From the NCBI RefSeq assembly GCF_000218565.1, contig NC_015684.1:806001-870000 (forward strand): DNA of 64,000 bases, given 5' to 3'. This document shows, in pieces, positions 42,513-51,147 of the stretch. Positions within the stretch are counted from its first letter, which is position 1; each line of letters opens with the position of its first letter. The translations under genes were made by a program, and so were the position numbers. This stretch comes from Afipia carboxidovorans OM5. Its GTDB lineage: Bacteria > Pseudomonadota > Alphaproteobacteria > Rhizobiales > Xanthobacteraceae. A model generated the notes under the pieces. That model saw only the letters and a list, made by a program, of their open reading frames with translations, did no database searches and was not told the origin of the DNA.

Positions 42513-43522
42513 CGCTCGGTAAGCTTGAGTTCGATGCGGCGGTTGCGCTTGTAGGCATCATCCGTGGTCGCAGTGTCGAGCGGCTGGAATTCGCCGAAGC
42601 CCGCCGCCACGAGACGCTGCGGCGAGACTCCGCGCGAGATCAGGTATTGCACGACAGAGATCGCGCGCGCCGCCGACAGATCCCAGTTCGATTTGAATTG
42701 CGGGCTGTTGATCGGGCGCACGTCGGTATGGCCGTCGACCCGCAGCACCCACGGAATTTCCGCCGGAATTTTCTTCTCAAGCTCGGTGATCGCGGTTGCG
42801 AGCTGGTCGAGCTCGCCGCGCCCCTCGGGCAGCAATCCAGAACTGCCTGAGTCGAAGAACACTTCCGACTGGAATACGAAGCGGTCACCGACGATGCGTA
42901 TGTCCGGACGGTCGCCAAGGATCGCACGCAGCCGTCCGAAGAATTCGGAGCGATAGCGCGACAATTCCTGCACGCGCTGTGCCAGTGCGACGTTGAGGCG
43001 CTGGCCGAGGTCGGCGATCTTCTCCTGAGATTCCTTGCCCTTCTGCTCGGAGGCATTCAGTGCTTCTTCGAGCGCCGCAAGCTGGCGGCGCAGCGCGCTG
43101 ATCTGCTGGTTCAGCACCTCGACCTGCGCGAGCGCGCGCTCGGAAATCTGTTTCTCGGTCGCAAGCTGCTTGTTGAGGTCGCCGCCGCCCGCCGCCCCGC
43201 TGGTGAGGCTTTCCGCCATGCCCTTGGCGCGATCGCGCTCGGCCTCGGTGGTGGCGAGACTCGCCTGTAACTGTGCGATCTGATCGTTGAGAGTGCCGCT
43301 CGAGACTTTCTCCAGAGACAGAAGGTTGGTGAGCTGGGCGATCTGCGCGTTAAGCCGCTCCAAGGCCTTGTCCTTGCCGGAGACTTCCTGCGACAGATAG
43401 AATTGCACCACCAGAAACACCGACAGCAGGAACACGATGGCGAGCACCAGCGTGGACAGCGCGTCAACGAATCCCGGCCAGTAATTGAGGCCCGTGCCGC
43501 CGCGGCGTGTGCGCGTCGCCAT
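42509..43522 (-). CDS. OmpA/MotB-domain protein with one membrane helix
   Basis: 337 residues. One helix near the N-terminus (about 15-45) has the MotB-like GLNYWPGFVDALSTLVLAIV, in which Asp20 could be the proton-site residue. A long coiled coil (about 50-180) and a peptidoglycan-binding OmpA domain follow, with VDGHTDVRPINSPQFKSNWD and LSAARAISVVQYLI. It sits with a MotA/TolQ-like gene four bases upstream, so the two probably form a proton-driven motor anchored to the cell wall. It is not a flagellar MotB by context. Confidence 0.88.
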   Translation of the reverse strand: MATRTRRGGTGLNYWPGFVDALSTLVLAIVFLLSVFLVVQFYLSQEVSGKDKALERLNAQIAQLTNLLSLEKVSSGTLNDQIAQLQASLATTEAERDRAKGMAESLTSGAAGGGDLNKQLATEKQISERALAQVEVLNQQISALRRQLAALEEALNASEQKGKESQEKIADLGQRLNVALAQRVQELSRYRSEFFGRLRAILGDRPDIRIVGDRFVFQSEVFFDSGSSGLLPEGRGELDQLATAITELEKKIPAEIPWVLRVDGHTDVRPINSPQFKSNWDLSAARAISVVQYLISRGVSPQRLVAAGFGEFQPLDTATTDDAYKRNRRIELKLTER

Positions 43523-43526
43523 GGCG

Positions 43527-44534
43527 TCAGGATTCCCGTTCGACGAGGCCCGGCGCGCGGGCGATGCGTTCCAGAAGCTTCTTGATCTCCGTGCTCTGTT
43601 CGCCTTGCGAGTCCGCCCATTCGCGGATCAGGTTCTGTTCCTCGCGCATGTGGGTGACGAGACCCTGGATCGCCTCGGCGAGGTTCGCCATCGCCGCGGT
43701 GCCGGCGCGATTGGAGTTCGTATCTTCGATGGCGGTGCGCAGCCGCTCGATCACCGGCGCAAGATCGGACGAAGAGCCCGCGACTGCAGGCTCGCCTGCA
43801 TATTCGCGCACGGTGCCGGCAAGCCAGTCTTCGAGGTCGGTGTAGAAACGGTTCTGCGCCTGACTCGATTGCAGATCGAGGAAGCCCAGGATCAGCGAAC
43901 CGGCGAGGCCGAACAGCGAGGACGAGAACGAAATGCCCATGCCGGAGAGCGGTGCGGCGAGACCTTCCTTCAGCGTGTCGAACATTGCGCCTGCTTCGCC
44001 GCCGACTTTCAGTCCGTCGATCACCTTGCCGACGGAGCCGACGGTTTCGATCAGACCCCAGAAGGTGCCGAGCAGGCCGAGGAAAACCAGAAGCCCGGTC
44101 ATGTAGCGCGAGATGTCGCGCGCCTCATCGAGGCGTGTCGCAATCGAATCGAGCATGTGCCGCATGGTCTGCTGCGTGATGCTCATGCGGCCCGAGCGAT
44201 TGGAGAGCATCGCCGCCATCGGCGCGAGCAGCACCGGCCGCCGGTCGAGTGCGAGGCCGGGATCGGAGACGCGGAAATGATTGACCCACGCCACTTCGGG
44301 ATAGAGCCGGATCACCTGCCGGAACGACAGCACCGTGCCGATCAGCAACACGCCGCCGATCAGCGCGTTGAGGCCGGGATTGGCGAGAAAGGCTTCCCAG
44401 ATCTGTTTGTAGAGGATGACGCAGAGCAGGGCGCACAGCACCAGGAACACCACCATGCGGACCAGAAAGATCCGTGGTGAGGACAGTTTCGTGACGACGA
44501 TGTCGTCAGCGGTCACAGGAGGGTGCTTCGCCAT
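43527..44534 (-). CDS. MotA/TolQ/ExbB-like proton channel protein
   Basis: 335 residues. Two N-terminal helices (about 26-46 and 56-75) and two central helices (about 145-165 and 190-215, with GLLGTFWGLIETVGSVG and SGMGISFSSSLFGLAGSLI) match the TolQ/ExbB/MotA channel core. A soluble helical C-terminal domain follows. It is paired with the OmpA-domain protein. The pair is conserved in alphaproteobacteria, outside tol or flagellar operons; its biological output is not established. Confidence 0.85.
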   Translation of the reverse strand: MAKHPPVTADDIVVTKLSSPRIFLVRMVVFLVLCALLCVILYKQIWEAFLANPGLNALIGGVLLIGTVLSFRQVIRLYPEVAWVNHFRVSDPGLALDRRPVLLAPMAAMLSNRSGRMSITQQTMRHMLDSIATRLDEARDISRYMTGLLVFLGLLGTFWGLIETVGSVGKVIDGLKVGGEAGAMFDTLKEGLAAPLSGMGISFSSSLFGLAGSLILGFLDLQSSQAQNRFYTDLEDWLAGTVREYAGEPAVAGSSSDLAPVIERLRTAIEDTNSNRAGTAAMANLAEAIQGLVTHMREEQNLIREWADSQGEQSTEIKKLLERIARAPGLVERES

Positions 44535-44803
44535 GCGGGACTGTTGCTCCTCATTGAAACGCCGAACCGGCGCTTAATATGACATGGCTCGGCCGGGAAA
44601 ACAGCGCCGATCGACATTTTCCGGAACTTATGTCGATGCGCAATTGCCCTTGCGAATGTTGCAGGGCGATGACGGAGCGCGCAAGGCCGCTTCGCGGTGC
44701 GATGGTATGAGGTCGATGGAGAAATTACAGCGGTGTGACGAGAATCGTCGCAACCATATTGGTGCGAGCGTGGATGCTTCGCGTGGTGACGCTGCGCGGC
44801 TCG

Positions 44804-45592
44804 TCAGAGCGGTTTGAGAATCTTCACCAGTTCACGATGAATGGTCTCGTTGCCGCAGACGACATGCCCGGTCGCGAGCGCAGTGTCGCCGCCCTCGATG
44901 CCGCTGGCGACGCCGCCCGCTTCGCGCACCATGATGAGGCCCGCCGCGATGTCCCACGGCTGCAAGTTGCGCTCCCAATAGCCGTCGAGGCGTCCGGCGG
45001 CGACGAACGCCATGTCGAGCGAGGCCGCACCGAAGCGGCGCAGACCGGCGACGCGCGGCTGCAGTTCGGCCATCTCGCGGCGCGACAGCTCATGATCGCC
45101 ACGCCCGATATGCGGCAGGCCGCAGGCGATCACGCAATCCTCGAGCTTCTTGCGGCCGGCCACGCGCAGCCGCATGTCGTTGAGGAACGCGCCCTTGCCG
45201 CGCTCGGCGATGTAGAGCTCTTCATTGCCGGGATTGTAGATCACGCCGGCGATAATGACGCCCTCACGCTGCAGGCCGATCGAGATCGCGAATTGCGGAA
45301 TGCCGTGCAGGAAATTGGTGGTGCCGTCGAGCGGATCGACGATCCAGGTGTTGGCCTTGTCGGTGCCTTCCCGGGTGCCGCCTTCCTCGCCGAGGAAGCC
45401 GTAGCCCGGCCGTGCCTTGGTGAGATCGTCGTAGAGCATTTCCTCGGCGCGGCGGTCGGCGGCGGAAACGAAATTGGCGGGGCCCTTCAGGGACACCTGC
45501 AGGTTCTCGATTTCACCGAGATCGCGCTTGAGGCTACGGCCTGCGCGGCGCGCGGCCTTGACCATGACGTTGATGAGAGCGGAATGAATCAT
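44804..45592 (-). CDS. suhB: inositol monophosphatase family protein
   Basis: 262 residues of the IMPase/SuhB family, lithium-sensitive phosphatases that need three Mg2+. The metal motifs are GEEGG (about 70-74), WIVDPLDGTTNFLHG (about 83-97) and WDIAAGLIM (about 212-220). In E. coli SuhB also binds the transcription antitermination complex. It is last in the tkt-to-suhB gene series but separated from the Sel1 gene by 127 bases. Confidence 0.93.
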   Translation of the reverse strand: MIHSALINVMVKAARRAGRSLKRDLGEIENLQVSLKGPANFVSAADRRAEEMLYDDLTKARPGYGFLGEEGGTREGTDKANTWIVDPLDGTTNFLHGIPQFAISIGLQREGVIIAGVIYNPGNEELYIAERGKGAFLNDMRLRVAGRKKLEDCVIACGLPHIGRGDHELSRREMAELQPRVAGLRRFGAASLDMAFVAAGRLDGYWERNLQPWDIAAGLIMVREAGGVASGIEGGDTALATGHVVCGNETIHRELVKILKPL

Positions 45593-45719
45593 GGGGGCGC
45601 GATCGGGGGTAAAAAAGGACAGGGGAACGGGCCAACGCCGTCAGGCGAGGGTATTGGCGTCAAAGGCCCATAAGGTCAAGGGCAGGAGCGCAAATGTGCC
45701 GGAAAGGCGGCGGTTTACG

Positions 45720-46781
45720 CTACTTGATGCCGAACCAAGTCTTGGCCGCGGCTTCCGCCTTGGCGCGATCCTCAGCGGAGAGCTCGGCCATGCGCGCGTC
45801 GAGCCCCGGGTCGCTCGCGCCGCTGGTCTTGGCGATCAGGTGCCATTTGAAGCCCTCGACCTTGTTCTGCGGCGCGCCCCGGCCGTCGATCAGGACATGC
45901 GCGAGACGGTTCTGCGCGATCGGGCTGCCCTGCCGTGCGGCGCGGTTGAGCAGCGCAACGGCGGTCGCCTCATCGCGGGCGACGCCGGTGCCGTTGAACA
46001 GCGCAATCGCGTACTCGACTTCGGCATCGAGATTGTCGGCAAGCGCAGCCGCACCGAGGAGCCGCGCGGCTTTGGTGAGATCCTTCTCGACGCCGCGGCC
46101 TTCCTTGTAGAACGTTGCGAGCGCGTATTGCGCCTCGGCATTGCCTGCCTCCGCGGCCTGCGTGAACAATTCCGCTGCGCGCTTGACGTCCTGTGGGAAC
46201 ACCTGACCTTCGAGATAGAGGAGGCCGAGATTGTAGGCGGCCTCCGGCTTGCCGAGCTTCGCGGCAGCGGCGAGCAATTTCGCACCTTCGTTGCGATCGG
46301 CAGGTGCGCCGCGCCCGGCGATCCGCATCATGCCGAGCGCGAACATCGCTTCGCGGTCGCCGCGGTCGGCGGCCTTCTTGTACCAGCTCGCGGCGAGCGG
46401 CTCGTCGCGCTTGACGCCGAAGCCGTTGGAATAGATCTCGCCGATCAGCGTCATCGATTTCGGATCGCCCTTCTCGGTGGCGCGCTTGGTGGCGATGGCG
46501 AGCGCGGTCTTGTAGCGGCCTTCCTGAAATGCGCCGTAAGCGAGATCGACGTTCGGATCGTCGGGCTCTTCCGTTTTCGGAGCCTCCTTTGCAGTGTCGG
46601 CCTTGGGCTTGGCGGCCTTGGCTGGCGCTTTCGGGGCCGCAGGCTTTGGCGCAGCTTTGGGCGCGGGTGCAGGAGCAGGCTGTGCAGAGGGGAGCGCGAG
46701 TTGCGCGAAGCTCTCACCGCCTGCAACGCAGAACGCGGCTACTGCGACCGTAAGGATGAAGCGGAATCGAAGCCGGCTCAT
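45720..46781 (-). CDS. secreted Sel1-repeat protein
   Basis: 353 residues. A signal peptide (to about GGESFA) is followed by a Pro/Ala/Lys-rich linker (about 27-75) and a series of Sel1-like helical repeats (about 80-330). Examples are YSNGFGVKRDEPLAASWYKK, AAYNLGLLYLEGQVFPQD and AQYALATFYKEGRGVEKD. Such repeats bind other proteins. Its start overlaps the stop of the ThiE-like gene (ATGA), so the two are co-translated even though one is periplasmic and the other cytosolic. Confidence 0.9.
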   Translation of the reverse strand: MSRLRFRFILTVAVAAFCVAGGESFAQLALPSAQPAPAPAPKAAPKPAAPKAPAKAAKPKADTAKEAPKTEEPDDPNVDLAYGAFQEGRYKTALAIATKRATEKGDPKSMTLIGEIYSNGFGVKRDEPLAASWYKKAADRGDREAMFALGMMRIAGRGAPADRNEGAKLLAAAAKLGKPEAAYNLGLLYLEGQVFPQDVKRAAELFTQAAEAGNAEAQYALATFYKEGRGVEKDLTKAARLLGAAALADNLDAEVEYAIALFNGTGVARDEATAVALLNRAARQGSPIAQNRLAHVLIDGRGAPQNKVEGFKWHLIAKTSGASDPGLDARMAELSAEDRAKAEAAAKTWFGIK

Positions 46782-47467
46782 GAACGCGTGACCTGTCCCG
46801 CGGCCGCACTGAACGTCGCTTCAAAGCGCGCGCGGATTGCGGCCTGCGCCTCTTCCAGCGCGGCTTTTGGCCCGCGTGCATCGTTCCAGATGAAATCGGC
46901 CGCCATGATGAAGTCGGCGCCGGAGCCCGCGAACAGCGTTGCCTCCTCGAGCGTCGCGGCATAGCCAACGCAGGGCGGCTCGAACAATTCGGCCCACCAT
47001 TGCAGCCGCTCGAAGATCGCCTCGGGCGAGGGCCGCTCGCCGTTCCGCGAAGGCTCGCCGAACAACAGATAATCCGCGCCGCGTTCGCCCGCGAGCATCG
47101 CATCGTGCCGCGTGTGCAATTGCCCGACGCCGACGATGCGCTGCGCCTTCAGCGACGCGGCGTCTTCCATCTGCTCCAGACCCTCTACGTGGACGCCGTC
47201 GGCACCGCCGCGCACCGCAAGCGACTGCCGTCCTTCGACCAGAAGCGCCGTGCCGGCCGCCTGCACCGGGCCTGCGAGCGTCTTGATGCGCGAAGTCAGC
47301 GTGCGCTCGTCGGCCTCGTTGAGGCGCAGCAGCACGGCCGCGACGTCGCATGCGGTGAGAAGCGGCGGTAGCGATGCCGCGAACGCCGCGGTGTCGTCGA
47401 GCGCGGGCGTCGCCAGATAGAGGCGGGGCATGGGTTGGGCAGGAGCAGAGGAGCGGGAGGGCGCCAT
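46778..47467 (-). CDS. thiamine phosphate synthase-like protein
   Basis: 229 residues with a TIM-barrel of the ThiE/TenI family: LYLATPALDDTAAF at the start, GADGVHVEGLEQME, and HTRHDAMLAGERGADYLLFG. ThiE joins the pyrimidine and thiazole parts of thiamine, but this copy lies in a glycolytic gene set and not with thi genes, and some motifs are looser than in true ThiE. It may be a ThiE, a TenI-type thiazole tautomerase or a related phosphatase-like protein. Confidence 0.8.
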   Translation of the reverse strand: MAPSRSSAPAQPMPRLYLATPALDDTAAFAASLPPLLTACDVAAVLLRLNEADERTLTSRIKTLAGPVQAAGTALLVEGRQSLAVRGGADGVHVEGLEQMEDAASLKAQRIVGVGQLHTRHDAMLAGERGADYLLFGEPSRNGERPSPEAIFERLQWWAELFEPPCVGYAATLEEATLFAGSGADFIMAADFIWNDARGPKAALEEAQAAIRARFEATFSAAAGQVTRS

Positions 47468-47511
47468 GGGGAAACCGGTAGCGGACGATCAGGACAGCGA
47501 CAAGCCTTCAC

Positions 47512-47541
47512 GCAAAAATGCGCCGCGGGTGCGGCGCATTT
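47512..47541 (-). terminator. Rho-independent terminator after fba
   Basis: AAATGCGCCGC and GCGGCGCATTT form a perfect 11-bp stem around a 4-base loop. On the minus strand it is followed by TTTTT. It lies 52 bases after the fba stop and separates tkt-gap-pgk-fba from the ThiE-like and Sel1 genes. Confidence 0.85.
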
Positions 47542-47592
47542 CAAAATGCAGGCCTTCTAAAATGCAGGCCGCTCGGTGGCGGGATCGCGGCC

Positions 47593-48621
47593 TTACGCCG
47601 CCTTCTTGCCTTCGAGATCGGCGTTCCATTCGCCCTTGCTGGCGAGGCCGTTCATGCGGGCGCGATGCCCGAACGCGGCCTGCGCGGCGGCGACGTTTTC
47701 GGTTTTGCCGGACCATGCCTTCTGCGGCGCGGCCTGTAGCGCGCGGCCGTAGGAGAAGGTGAGCTTCCACGGCAGCCCGCCGATCCGGTTCATGGCGTCG
47801 AGATGCGCGGTCGCCTCCTCGTCGGACTGGCCGCCCGAGAGGAACGCGATGCCCGGCACCGCCGACGGCGTCGTATTCTTGAGCATGCGGATGGTCTTCT
47901 CGGCGACTTCCTGCACCGAGGCGCGCTTCGCCGCCTTCTTGCCGGAGATCGCCATGTTCGGCTTCAGCACCATGCCTTCGAGCGCCACGCGCTGGTAGTA
48001 GAGCTCCTGGAAGGTTTCCTTCAGGATGAACTCGGTCACCTCGTAGCAGCGGTCGATGCTGTGATCGCCGTCCATCAGCACTTCCGGCTCGACGATCGGC
48101 ACGATCTGCGCGGCCTGGCACAGCGCGGCGTAGCGGGCGAGCGCGTGGGTGTTGGTGCGGATCGCGGCATAGCTCGGAATGCCATTGCCGATGTCGAACA
48201 CGCCGCGCCATTTCGCGAAGCGCGCGCCGTTTTCGTAATATTTCTTCAGACGCTCGGCGAGCTTGTCGAGACCGACGGTGATGAGTTCGCCGGGACAGCC
48301 GGGCAGCGGCTGCGTGCCTTCATCGACCTTGATGCCGGGGATCGAGCCCGCCTGTTCGATCAGCTTCACGAGCGGCGTGCCGTCCTTCGCCTTCTGCCAG
48401 AACGTCTCGTCGTAGAGGATGACGCCGGAGATGTGGTTGCTCATCGCCTCCTTGGAACGGAACAGCAGTTCGCGATAGTCGCGGCGGTTGTCCTCGGTGG
48501 ACTCCACGCCGATCACGTCGAAGCGCTTCTTAATGGTGCCGGAGGATTCGTCGGCAGCCAGAATACCGCGTCCCGGCGCGACCATGGCGTTGGCTACCTT
48601 GTTGAGGTCAGCGAGATTCAT
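47593..48621 (-). CDS. fba: class I fructose-bisphosphate aldolase
   Basis: 342 residues; cleaves fructose-1,6-bisphosphate in glycolysis and the Calvin cycle. The segments PGRGILAADESSGTIKKRF, GVILYDETFW and GMVLKPNMAISGKK contain the lysines that bind substrate and form the Schiff base. I chose the ATG at 48621, preceded by GGAGAGC. It is a metal-free class I enzyme, less common in bacteria than class II. It follows pgk in the central carbon series. Confidence 0.95.
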   Translation of the reverse strand: MNLADLNKVANAMVAPGRGILAADESSGTIKKRFDVIGVESTEDNRRDYRELLFRSKEAMSNHISGVILYDETFWQKAKDGTPLVKLIEQAGSIPGIKVDEGTQPLPGCPGELITVGLDKLAERLKKYYENGARFAKWRGVFDIGNGIPSYAAIRTNTHALARYAALCQAAQIVPIVEPEVLMDGDHSIDRCYEVTEFILKETFQELYYQRVALEGMVLKPNMAISGKKAAKRASVQEVAEKTIRMLKNTTPSAVPGIAFLSGGQSDEEATAHLDAMNRIGGLPWKLTFSYGRALQAAPQKAWSGKTENVAAAQAAFGHRARMNGLASKGEWNADLEGKKAA

Positions 48622-48692
48622 CGAGCTCTCCTGAAAACGGCTGATTGAGAGGGGTTTGGCTGTGTAAGTCGTAGGCGGTTTGGCCGGTTCCA

Positions 48693-48723
48693 CCCCATTT
48701 GGCTGCAATCTAGCCAAACGGGG
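48693..48723 (-). terminator. hairpin after pgk
   Basis: CCCC-ATTTGGCT and AGCCAAA-C-GGGG form a stem with one A-C mismatch and a 7-base loop, nine bases after the pgk stop. No T-run follows, so it may weaken rather than stop read-through into fba, or act as an RNA stabiliser. Confidence 0.45.
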
Positions 48724-48731
48724 CGGGATTG

Positions 48732-49931
48732 TCATTTCACCCGCAGAACCTCGACACCGGGCAGCGGCTTGCCTTCCATCCATTCGAGGAACGCGCCGCC
48801 CGCGGTCGAGACGTAAGTGAAGTCAGAGGCGACCCCGGCGTGGTTCAAGGCTGCGACAGTATCCCCGCCGCCCGCGACCGAGATCAGCTTGCCCTCGCGG
48901 GTGAGGCCCGCGGCATGGCGCGCGGCCTGCACGGTGCCACGGTCGAATGGCGACAATTCGAACGCGCCGAGCGGGCCGTTCCACACCACCGTCTTGGCGG
49001 CATCAAAAGCGGCGCGCACGCGGTCGACCGATTTCGGGCCGACGTCGAGGATCATCGCATCGGAGGGAATGGCGTCGAGCCCACAGGCTTCCGAGGGCGC
49101 ATGGGCGACGAACTCGCGCGCAATCACGGCATCGACCGGCAGGATCACGGCGCATTTGGCCGCTTCCGCCTTTTCGAGAATCCGCAGCGCGGTTGGCGCC
49201 AGTTCTTTTTCGCAGAGCGACTTGCCGACATTGACACCCTGCGCATGCAGGAAGGTGTTGGCCATGCCACCGCCGATCACCAGTGCATCGACCTTGGTGA
49301 CGAGATTTTCCAGAAGGTCGAGCTTGGTCGAGACCTTCGCGCCGCCGATCACCGCCGCGACCGGATGCGTCGGTGCTTCCAGCGCCTTGGTCAGCGCGTC
49401 GAGCTCGGCCTGCATCGAGCGGCCGGCATAGGCGGGCAGCACATGGCCGAGCCCCTCGGTCGAGGCGTGGGCGCGGTGCGCGGTCGAGAAGGCGTCGTTG
49501 ATCCAGATATCGCCGAGCTTGGCGAGTTCGGCGACAAAAGCAGGATCGTTCTTCTCTTCGCCTTTGTGGAAGCGGGTGTTCTCGAGGCAGATGATGTCGC
49601 CGGGCTTCATCCAGGAGACGGCATCTTCCGCTTTCTTGCCGACGCAGTCGTCGACGAACTCGACGTGCCGCCGCAGCATGTAGGCGAGCGTGATCGCGAC
49701 CGGCTTCAGCGATTCCTTCGGATTGACCACGCCCTTGGGCCGGCCGAAATGCGAGAGCAGGATGACCTTGCCGCCCTTTTCGGCGATCTCGGTGATGGTC
49801 TTGGTGATGCGCGTAAGCCGCGTGGCGTCGGAGACGCGTCCATTGTCCATCGGGACGTTGAGGTCGACGCGCAACAGGACGCGCTTGTCGTTGACGTCGA
49901 CGTCGTCGAGGGTGCGGAAAAGGCTGGTCAT
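48732..49931 (-). CDS. pgk: phosphoglycerate kinase
   Basis: 399 residues; transfers phosphate between 1,3-bisphosphoglycerate and ADP. The N-terminal RVLLRVDLNVPMDNGRVSD and SHFGRPKG, the hinge AAVIGGAKVSTKLDLLENL and the C-terminal GGGDTVAAL are family hallmarks. I chose the ATG at 49931 preceded by GGAGACCC. It lies between gap and fba in the usual rhizobial order. Confidence 0.97.
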   Translation of the reverse strand: MTSLFRTLDDVDVNDKRVLLRVDLNVPMDNGRVSDATRLTRITKTITEIAEKGGKVILLSHFGRPKGVVNPKESLKPVAITLAYMLRRHVEFVDDCVGKKAEDAVSWMKPGDIICLENTRFHKGEEKNDPAFVAELAKLGDIWINDAFSTAHRAHASTEGLGHVLPAYAGRSMQAELDALTKALEAPTHPVAAVIGGAKVSTKLDLLENLVTKVDALVIGGGMANTFLHAQGVNVGKSLCEKELAPTALRILEKAEAAKCAVILPVDAVIAREFVAHAPSEACGLDAIPSDAMILDVGPKSVDRVRAAFDAAKTVVWNGPLGAFELSPFDRGTVQAARHAAGLTREGKLISVAGGGDTVAALNHAGVASDFTYVSTAGGAFLEWMEGKPLPGVEVLRVK

Positions 49932-50011
49932 GGGTCTCCTTGTCCCAGAACCCGATGGACCGTTATCGCGGAAGGGCCTGTCGGGTTGAACCACCGTTCG
50001 CATGAAACGGT

Positions 50012-50033
50012 TCCGGGCGCCGCAGCGCCCGGA
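50012..50033 (-). terminator. hairpin between gap and pgk
   Basis: TCCGGGCGC and GCGCCCGGA form a perfect 9-bp stem around CGCA, nine bases after the gap stop. It lacks a T-run, so it is more likely an attenuator or RNA stability element inside the operon than a full terminator. Confidence 0.5.
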
Positions 50034-50041
50034 GGGAATGG

Positions 50042-51049
50042 TCAGATCAGCTTGCCAATCGCGACGGCGGTGTCGGCCATGCGGTTGGAGAAGCCCCACT
50101 CGTTATCGTACCACGACATGACGCGGACGAGATTGCCGCCCTGCACCTTGGTCTGGTCGATCGCGAAGATCGAGGAGTGCTGGTCGCCGTTGAAGTCGAT
50201 CGAGACGTTCGGATGATCGGTGACGCCGAGGATGTTCTTGAGCTGCTGCTCGGACGCGCGGCGGATGGCGTCGTTGATCTCGTCCTTGGAGGTCTGCTTC
50301 TTGGCGATGATCTTGAGGTCGATCACCGAGACGTTCGGCGTCGGCACGCGGATCGAGACGCCGTCGAGCTTGCCGTTGAGTTCGGGCAGCACGAGGCCGA
50401 TCGCCTTGGCCGCGCCGGTCGAGGTCGGGATCATCGAGAGCCCCGCCGCGCGGGCGCGGTAAAGATCCTTGTGCATGGTGTCCAGCGTCGGCTGGTCGCC
50501 GGTGTAGGCGTGGACCGTGGTCATGAAGCCGGTCTCGATACCGACCGTGTCGTTCAGCACCTTGGCGACCGGCGCGAGGCAGTTGGTGGTGCACGAGCCG
50601 TTCGAGATCACCATGTGGTCGCGGGTCAGCTTGTCGTGGTTGACGCCGTAGACGATGGTCGCGTCGGCGCCGTCAGCAGGCGCGGAGACCAGCACACGCT
50701 TTGCGCCGGCGGTGAGATGGGCGGCTGCCTTCTCGCGCGTGGTAAAGAGGCCGGTGCATTCCATCGCGATGTCGACGCCAAGTTCCTTCCAGGGCAGCGT
50801 CGCGGGATCGCGCACCGCAGTGACCTTGATCTTGCCGTTGCCGATGTCGATGGTATCGCCATCCACCTTCACCTCGCCAGGGAAGCGGCCGTGCACCGAG
50901 TCGTAGCGCAGCAGGTGGGCGTTGGTCTCGACCGGTGCGAGATCGTTGATCGCAACCACCTGGATGTCGGTGCGCTTCGACTCGTGAATCGCACGCAGCA
51001 CGTTCCGGCCGATGCGGCCAAATCCATTGATCGCGACGCGGATGGTCAT
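50042..51049 (-). CDS. gap: glyceraldehyde-3-phosphate dehydrogenase, type I
   Basis: 335 residues. The catalytic cysteine is Cys153 in SNGSCTTNCLAPV, with its His partner in TVHAYTGDQ. The N-terminal VAINGFGRIGRNVLRA is the NAD-binding start, and the NDLAPVETNAHLLRYDSVHG segment has Asp36, consistent with NAD preference. I chose the ATG at 51049, preceded by GAGGAG; the frame extends upstream from a TTG. It follows tkt on the same strand. Confidence 0.97.
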   Translation of the reverse strand: MTIRVAINGFGRIGRNVLRAIHESKRTDIQVVAINDLAPVETNAHLLRYDSVHGRFPGEVKVDGDTIDIGNGKIKVTAVRDPATLPWKELGVDIAMECTGLFTTREKAAAHLTAGAKRVLVSAPADGADATIVYGVNHDKLTRDHMVISNGSCTTNCLAPVAKVLNDTVGIETGFMTTVHAYTGDQPTLDTMHKDLYRARAAGLSMIPTSTGAAKAIGLVLPELNGKLDGVSIRVPTPNVSVIDLKIIAKKQTSKDEINDAIRRASEQQLKNILGVTDHPNVSIDFNGDQHSSIFAIDQTKVQGGNLVRVMSWYDNEWGFSNRMADTAVAIGKLI

Positions 51050-51147
51050 TCCGTTCTCCTCAAAGCCTGAATTGACGTTTTTCGAGGCGGTTTTGCCCCG
51101 AATGACGCCCTGATGCAATCATCCCAAACGGCAATACGCGTGCAGGG

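Noticed and set aside
42509..44534. ZorAB-type Zorya defence system
   Set aside because: No ZorC, ZorD or ZorE gene, no defence genes nearby, and the MotA-like protein lacks the very long tail of ZorA; the pair looks like a core envelope motor.
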